Source: Thermoplasmata archaeon (lineage in GTDB: Archaea > Thermoplasmatota > Thermoplasmata > Lutacidiplasmatales > UBA184). From it: a stretch of DNA of 9,478 nt. The notes beneath the pieces are model-generated. The model did not search any database. It worked only from the letters and a program-made list of their open reading frames with translations, and was not told the DNA's origin. Positions within the stretch are counted from its first letter, which is position 1; each line of letters starts with the position of its first letter. Where the stretch lies: assembly GCA_030039865.1 (NCBI GenBank), contig JASHUS010000136.1, forward strand, positions 1-9,478, in the 5' to 3' direction. Positions 6,662 through 9,478 of the stretch are shown here, piece by piece. The translations under genes were made by a program, and so were the position numbers.

Positions 6662-7437
6662 CCCAGCGCCTCGGACCGTGTCCAGTCGAAGCGGTCCGCG
6701 GCCTCGGCGAGCGCGCGACCTTCGAGGCGTAGCGCGGAGAGCCCCAGTTCGCCGAGGCGATCGGCCAATGCCTGGGCCGCGGCGTCGAGGCGTTGGATCG
6801 AGTCGGCGCTCGTATCGTCGTTCCGGAGTGCGAGATAGACGCGACGGATGCGTCGACGCGCACAGAGCATCCCGACGAGCTCGGAGTACCCGGCGCGGGC
6901 GACCCCCTCATCGCCCTCGGGTGCGGGGCCGCCGGGTCTCATCCGATGATCTCGGATCGGAACGGCCGTGGCCAGGAGGCCGAGATGACCCGGGATCGCG
7001 CGCAGGAGATCCCGATAGGCCGCGAACCGTCGCTGGAGGGCCGCGGGCGGCAGGTAGGCCATCGGGCACCCGCCCGCGCGTACGACGGCCGCGTGGGCGC
7101 CCGAGGCGAGCGGCACGACGCGGTGACGCGTGGACGGCTTCGAGCGCGGGCTCACGCTGGCGCCCCCCGACCGGGCCCGAATCCGCCACAGGAGGTACGC
7201 CACCGCCCGACCGTCCGCCGGCTGCCCATCGGGCTGCCAGACGGACACGACGAACCCGCCGCCGACCACGGGCAGCCACAGGAACGGGCTGACGAACGGT
7301 GCGGCGAGCGCACCCGCCGCCGCGTAGCAGAGGAACCGGGCCGCGTCCCGGGCGGAGGGGAACGGACCGAGCCGCGCCCGCCGGTCGACTCGTTCGGGCA
7401 TCCGGACGACCGGGGCGGTCTCCTCGCCCTCCGGCAT
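6658..7437 (-). CDS. PrgI/VirB3-like membrane protein fused to a VirB4 N-terminal-like domain
   Basis: This is a 259-residue protein. Residues about 14-90 have PrgI-family architecture: a basic segment RRARLGPFPSARDAARF, a tight two-helix hairpin (about 34-50 and 51-67), and then QPADGRAVAYLLWRIRARSG, like the DGR-x-LD helix of PrgI. PrgI proteins are VirB3 equivalents that anchor VirB4 at the membrane. The remaining soluble part (about 105-259) reads like the first N-terminal domain of VirB4: a short beta segment (HAAVVRAGG), a helix with AYRDLLRAIPGHLGLLA, a YSELVGMLCARRRIRRVYLAL segment, and a final LADRLGELGLSALRLEG followed by a helix. The match is by pattern only. The ATG at 7437 is used because it follows the preceding TGA by one base; an in-frame upstream extension to 7512 would overlap the channel gene. 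The gene ends in an ATGA overlap with the next one. Confidence 0.78.
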   Translation of the reverse strand: MPEGEETAPVVRMPERVDRRARLGPFPSARDAARFLCYAAAGALAAPFVSPFLWLPVVGGGFVVSVWQPDGQPADGRAVAYLLWRIRARSGGASVSPRSKPSTRHRVVPLASGAHAAVVRAGGCPMAYLPPAALQRRFAAYRDLLRAIPGHLGLLATAVPIRDHRMRPGGPAPEGDEGVARAGYSELVGMLCARRRIRRVYLALRNDDTSADSIQRLDAAAQALADRLGELGLSALRLEGRALAEAADRFDWTRSEALG

Positions 7438-7438
7438 C

Positions 7439-8569
7439 TCATCCCGACCCCCGGCCGCGGATCGGGGGCCAGCGGTTCGGCGGTCCGGACGCATCGCTGG
7501 CGCCGCGCACATGGCGTACGAGGTGGAGGGCTCCGTGGCCCACCATCTGGGCCGCCGCCAGCGGGACCGCTACCGGGCCGGACGCATGCGCCGCCGCCTG
7601 AACGCTGCCGGCCACCGCCCGTCCGGCGGGCCCGGCGGAGGACATCGAGTTCGAGATCGGGCTGACGAAACTCGTCGCCGCTCCGGGGGCGCTAGCGACC
7701 CCCCGGTTCGCTCCGGCCTGGAGCGTGGTGCCGCCGCTCGCGAACCCGAAGGCGGTCAGATGGCTGCCCGCGACGGAGAGTAGGTACGGGGATCCAATCG
7801 CGACCGACAGGTAGCCGACCAGGAGGACCGGGCTCGGGCTCCCGACCGCGAGCTCGAGCGGTACCACGACGACGCACGGGAGGAAGGCGAGCTCCGCGAA
7901 GAGGAGCCACGCCCGTCGGGCGAGCGTCGAGAGGGGACGGAGGGGCCAGAGGAGCGTGAAGATCGGAAGGAGCACGACGAGAACGGCGAGGAGCGCGTCC
8001 CGCACGCCGATGGCCAGGACCAGGGCGAGGACCAGAAAGAACTCGGCGAGGGACAGGATGAAGGCGAGCGCGCCGTTGTCGAACGAGTACTTGATCTCGC
8101 CGGCACCGGCGAGGTTCACCCAGTGCTGCCAGGCCCCGCCATCCCATCCCGCGATCACCGGGAACAGGGCTCCCGCGACCGCGAGGAGTCCGCCCGCGAT
8201 CGGCACCGTGAAGTTCGCGGCGACGACCGCGAGGATGAGACGGGGCAGCAGCCCGTCGAACTGCGACGCCCAGCGGTTCACCGCGACCCGCGCGAAGTAG
8301 AGTATCGCCACGCCCAGCACCACGAGCGTGACGGCCGGGTCGACGACGTTGACCAGCAAGAACGTCGAGAACTGGGCGGCCGGGGCGAGGAAGTTCGAGG
8401 GCCCGGGATGGCTCGCGAAGAGCGAGGGATAGAGCGCGGCGACCTTCATCTCGGGGACGAGCAGTGTGTCGTAGGTCGGACCGATGATCGCGGCGACGAT
8501 CGAGGTGAGCGCCGCGAACGTCGCGAAGAGGATCTGCTCGATCAGCTGGCCAAGATTGATCGCGAGCAC
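7439..8569 (-). CDS. VirB6/TrbL/CedA-like polytopic channel protein
   Basis: The predicted protein is 376 residues, with about seven membrane segments near residues 11-30, 66-92, 108-140 (perhaps two short helices), 166-188, 191-209, 220-241 and 247-267. A roughly 100-residue Ala/Gly/Ser-rich tail follows, largely without hydrophobic runs. This layout, and its position after a VirB2-like pilin gene and before PrgI and VirB4 genes, matches VirB6/TrbL of bacterial T4SS and CedA of archaeal DNA import, the inner-membrane channel component. Sequence motifs for this family are weak, so the call rests on topology and gene order. GTG at 8569 is preferred because it lies 17 bases after the preceding stop; a GTG at 8608 would add 13 residues and overlap the pilin gene by 22 bases. 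GAGGGA lies 2 bases before the chosen start, too close for an ideal Shine-Dalgarno. The stop is separated from the next ATG by one base. Confidence 0.8.
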   Translation of the reverse strand: MLAINLGQLIEQILFATFAALTSIVAAIIGPTYDTLLVPEMKVAALYPSLFASHPGPSNFLAPAAQFSTFLLVNVVDPAVTLVVLGVAILYFARVAVNRWASQFDGLLPRLILAVVAANFTVPIAGGLLAVAGALFPVIAGWDGGAWQHWVNLAGAGEIKYSFDNGALAFILSLAEFFLVLALVLAIGVRDALLAVLVVLLPIFTLLWPLRPLSTLARRAWLLFAELAFLPCVVVVPLELAVGSPSPVLLVGYLSVAIGSPYLLSVAGSHLTAFGFASGGTTLQAGANRGVASAPGAATSFVSPISNSMSSAGPAGRAVAGSVQAAAHASGPVAVPLAAAQMVGHGALHLVRHVRGASDASGPPNRWPPIRGRGSG

Positions 8570-8586
8570 GGTCCCTCGCGTCCCGG

Positions 8587-8994
8587 CTAGGAGCCGGTGA
8601 GGACCCACTGGGCGAGACCCCAGAACAGCCCCGAGATCGCCGCGACGAACAGAAGCGTCCCGATCAGCGCGTCCCGGGCGCGATCCTTCGCCTGCACTTT
8701 CTTGGTGATGTCGTTGGAGAACCAGCTCAGCGCCACTCGGGCCCAGACCAAGGCGAGCAGCCCACTACCGGCCAGCGCGACGAGCTCCACCAGTCGGTCG
8801 ATGGAGGCGGTGAAGTTCGCGACCGCGCCCGACGGCGGGGCACTGGAGTCCGCGAGTCGCACCAGCTCGCCGGCCCCTGCCGGCGACGCGCCGGGCAGAG
8901 CCACGAGCAGGACGAGCGTGATCCCGAGCGCCGCGCGAAAGGTCCCGAGAGTCCAACCGGGCAGAATCCCGGCGTTCAGGAGAGCTCCGACCAT
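8587..8994 (-). CDS. VirB2/CedA1-like pilin precursor
   Basis: This is a 135-residue protein. Residues about 16-41 form a signal peptide: TFRAA, a hydrophobic core GITLVLLVALPG, and ASPAGAG as a possible signal peptidase I site. The mature part of about 94 residues has two hydrophobic helices (about 69-92 and 108-131) joined by a short basic loop, SNDITKKVQAKDRARD. A cleaved signal peptide followed by a helical hairpin with a positively charged loop is the hallmark of VirB2/TrbC pilins and of the archaeal CedA1/TedC pilins, in which this loop lines the pilus lumen. Cleavage site and homology are inferred from pattern only. The start ATG at 8994 has a near-perfect Shine-Dalgarno at 9001-9008. 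The gene overlaps the preceding winged-helix gene by 19 bases and is the first of the pilin-channel-PrgI-VirB4 series. Confidence 0.82.
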   Translation of the reverse strand: MVGALLNAGILPGWTLGTFRAALGITLVLLVALPGASPAGAGELVRLADSSAPPSGAVANFTASIDRLVELVALAGSGLLALVWARVALSWFSNDITKKVQAKDRARDALIGTLLFVAAISGLFWGLAQWVLTGS

Positions 8995-9478
8995 GCGAGC
9001 ACCTCCTCACCGTCCGATCCGGTTTCCGATCGCAGCGTGCCGTCCGAGACCAGCCGATCGATCGTGGACCGGACCGTCGCCAGCGGGAGACCCTGCTCCT
9101 CCGCGAGGAGCTCGACCGTCGACCGCTCCGCCCCCTCCGCGGGCTCGACGATCTCTCGAATGACCGCGACGGGATCCGGCGGCGGAGGGGACGGCTCCGC
9201 CGAGCGACGCCGCCTCCGGTACAGCCAGAGCCCGCCGAGGATTCCGAGCAGGATCACGGTCGCGACTCCTGCGAGGATGAGCCACGGAGCGGCGGGGGAT
9301 GCCGATGCGGGGGCCGGGGCCGCCCCCGAGGGGGGAGAGCCTCCATCGGGAGGCGGCGAAGCCGACGTGTTGTTGTCGCCCGGATACTCGAGGGACTGGT
9401 TCTCGTACCACCCTTCTCCGTCCGCATCGACTACGGTGAGGTCGAAGTCGACGGTGCCGGAGTCGTTCGTCGGCAACT
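8976..9478 (-). CDS. C-terminal part of a membrane-anchored surface protein with a cytoplasmic winged helix
   Basis: The frame is open to the right edge, so the 5' part is outside the window. The visible 166 residues begin with an extracellular beta-rich stretch (SGTVDFDLTVVDADGEGWYENQ) that resembles the end of a PKD- or CARDB-like domain and contains N-glycosylation sequons (NQS, NTS). A Pro/Ser/Ala-rich linker (about 38-64), one membrane helix (about 65-86), and a stop-transfer run of five arginines follow. The rest is a cytoplasmic domain (about 103-166) that looks like a winged helix-turn-helix: STVELLAEEQGLPLATVRST, then IDRLVSDGTLRSE and a wing ending in EEVLAWSEL. TTG at 9476 could formally be a start but is more likely an internal leucine codon. 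Type and topology suggest a sensor or adhesin that signals to transcription; the 19-base overlap with the pilin gene places it in the same operon. Confidence 0.75.
   Translation of the reverse strand, partial: LPTNDSGTVDFDLTVVDADGEGWYENQSLEYPGDNNTSASPPPDGGSPPSGAAPAPASASPAAPWLILAGVATVILLGILGGLWLYRRRRRSAEPSPPPPDPVAVIREIVEPAEGAERSTVELLAEEQGLPLATVRSTIDRLVSDGTLRSETGSDGEEVLAWSELS
9001..9008 (-). promoter_or_regulatory. Strong Shine-Dalgarno for the pilin gene
   Basis: The minus strand reads GAGGAGGT, then GCTCGC, then ATG at 8994, giving an extended match to GGAGGTG with a 6-base spacer. It lies inside the coding sequence of the preceding gene. It is by far the strongest ribosome binding site in the window and fixes the pilin start; it suggests that the pilin is made in excess over the other operon products. 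Confidence 0.8.

Noticed and set aside
6288..6911. N-terminal extension of the VirB4 frame up to 6911
   Set aside because: It runs through the 125-residue membrane gene and the PrgI-like gene, has non-protein-like composition, and the ATG at 6287 forms a clean ATGA overlap.
7438..7512. Upstream start for the PrgI-like gene at 7512
   Set aside because: It would overlap the channel gene by 74 bases and add a low-complexity stretch; the ATG at 7437 directly follows the preceding stop.
8570..8608. GTG at 8608 as start of the channel protein
   Set aside because: It would overlap the pilin gene by 22 bases and add an unlikely basic leader; GTG at 8569 fits the operon spacing better, although this is not certain.
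1..9478. CRISPR arrays, tRNA or rRNA genes, insertion sequences
   Set aside because: No regularly spaced repeats, cloverleaf-like segments, rRNA-like stretches or transposase motifs were seen on either strand.

Overview
The window looks like chromosomal DNA from an archaeon with a very G+C-rich genome. Three things support this. The uS15 gene encodes the archaeal/eukaryotic-type protein with its N-terminal extension. Both visible promoters have TATA-like boxes about 28-30 bases before start codons, which implies leaderless mRNAs. An archaeal RecJ-like DHH gene directly follows the uS15 gene. A bacterial-type gyrA in the same operon fits euryarchaeal lineages that acquired gyrase. A Thermoplasmatota-like lineage is my guess, not something the sequence proves. 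Coding density is near total; no gap exceeds 100 bases.

Right end to middle (9478 down to 4608, minus strand): one compact operon of six genes that I read as a minimal type IV secretion / DNA-exchange machine, similar in composition to bacterial VirB/PrgI systems and to the crenarchaeal Ced/Ted DNA-import systems. In order of transcription it encodes: (1) the C-terminal end of a surface protein with one membrane helix and a cytoplasmic winged-helix domain; (2) a VirB2/CedA1-like pilin with a signal peptide and a two-helix hairpin, preceded by a very strong Shine-Dalgarno sequence; (3) a VirB6/TrbL/CedA-like multi-spanning channel protein; (4) a PrgI/VirB3-like membrane hairpin fused to what looks like the first N-terminal domain of VirB4; (5) an unrecognised small protein with about four membrane helices; (6) a VirB4/CedB-like ATPase. 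Genes overlap or touch (19-base overlap, 17-base gap, 1-base gap, then two ATGA overlaps). No relaxase or VirD4-type coupling protein is seen, so a chromosomal DNA-uptake or exchange role is as plausible as conjugation.

Middle (4535-3263): an uncharacterised 169-residue protein with its own TATA box and a small palindrome at the promoter, and a solitary beta-class SPPY-type (probably N4-cytosine) DNA methyltransferase on the plus strand. The two genes converge and overlap tail to tail by 119 bases.

Left end (3204 down to 1, minus strand): an information-processing operon, rps15 - RecJ-like DHH phosphoesterase - gyrA, with one- and four-base overlaps; gyrA runs off the left edge. One TTAA-centred element, equally distant from both start codons, appears to drive rps15 and the methyltransferase divergently.

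The most noteworthy content is the T4SS-like operon, especially the apparent split of VirB4 into a PrgI-fused N-domain protein and a separate ATPase with a novel membrane protein encoded between them.
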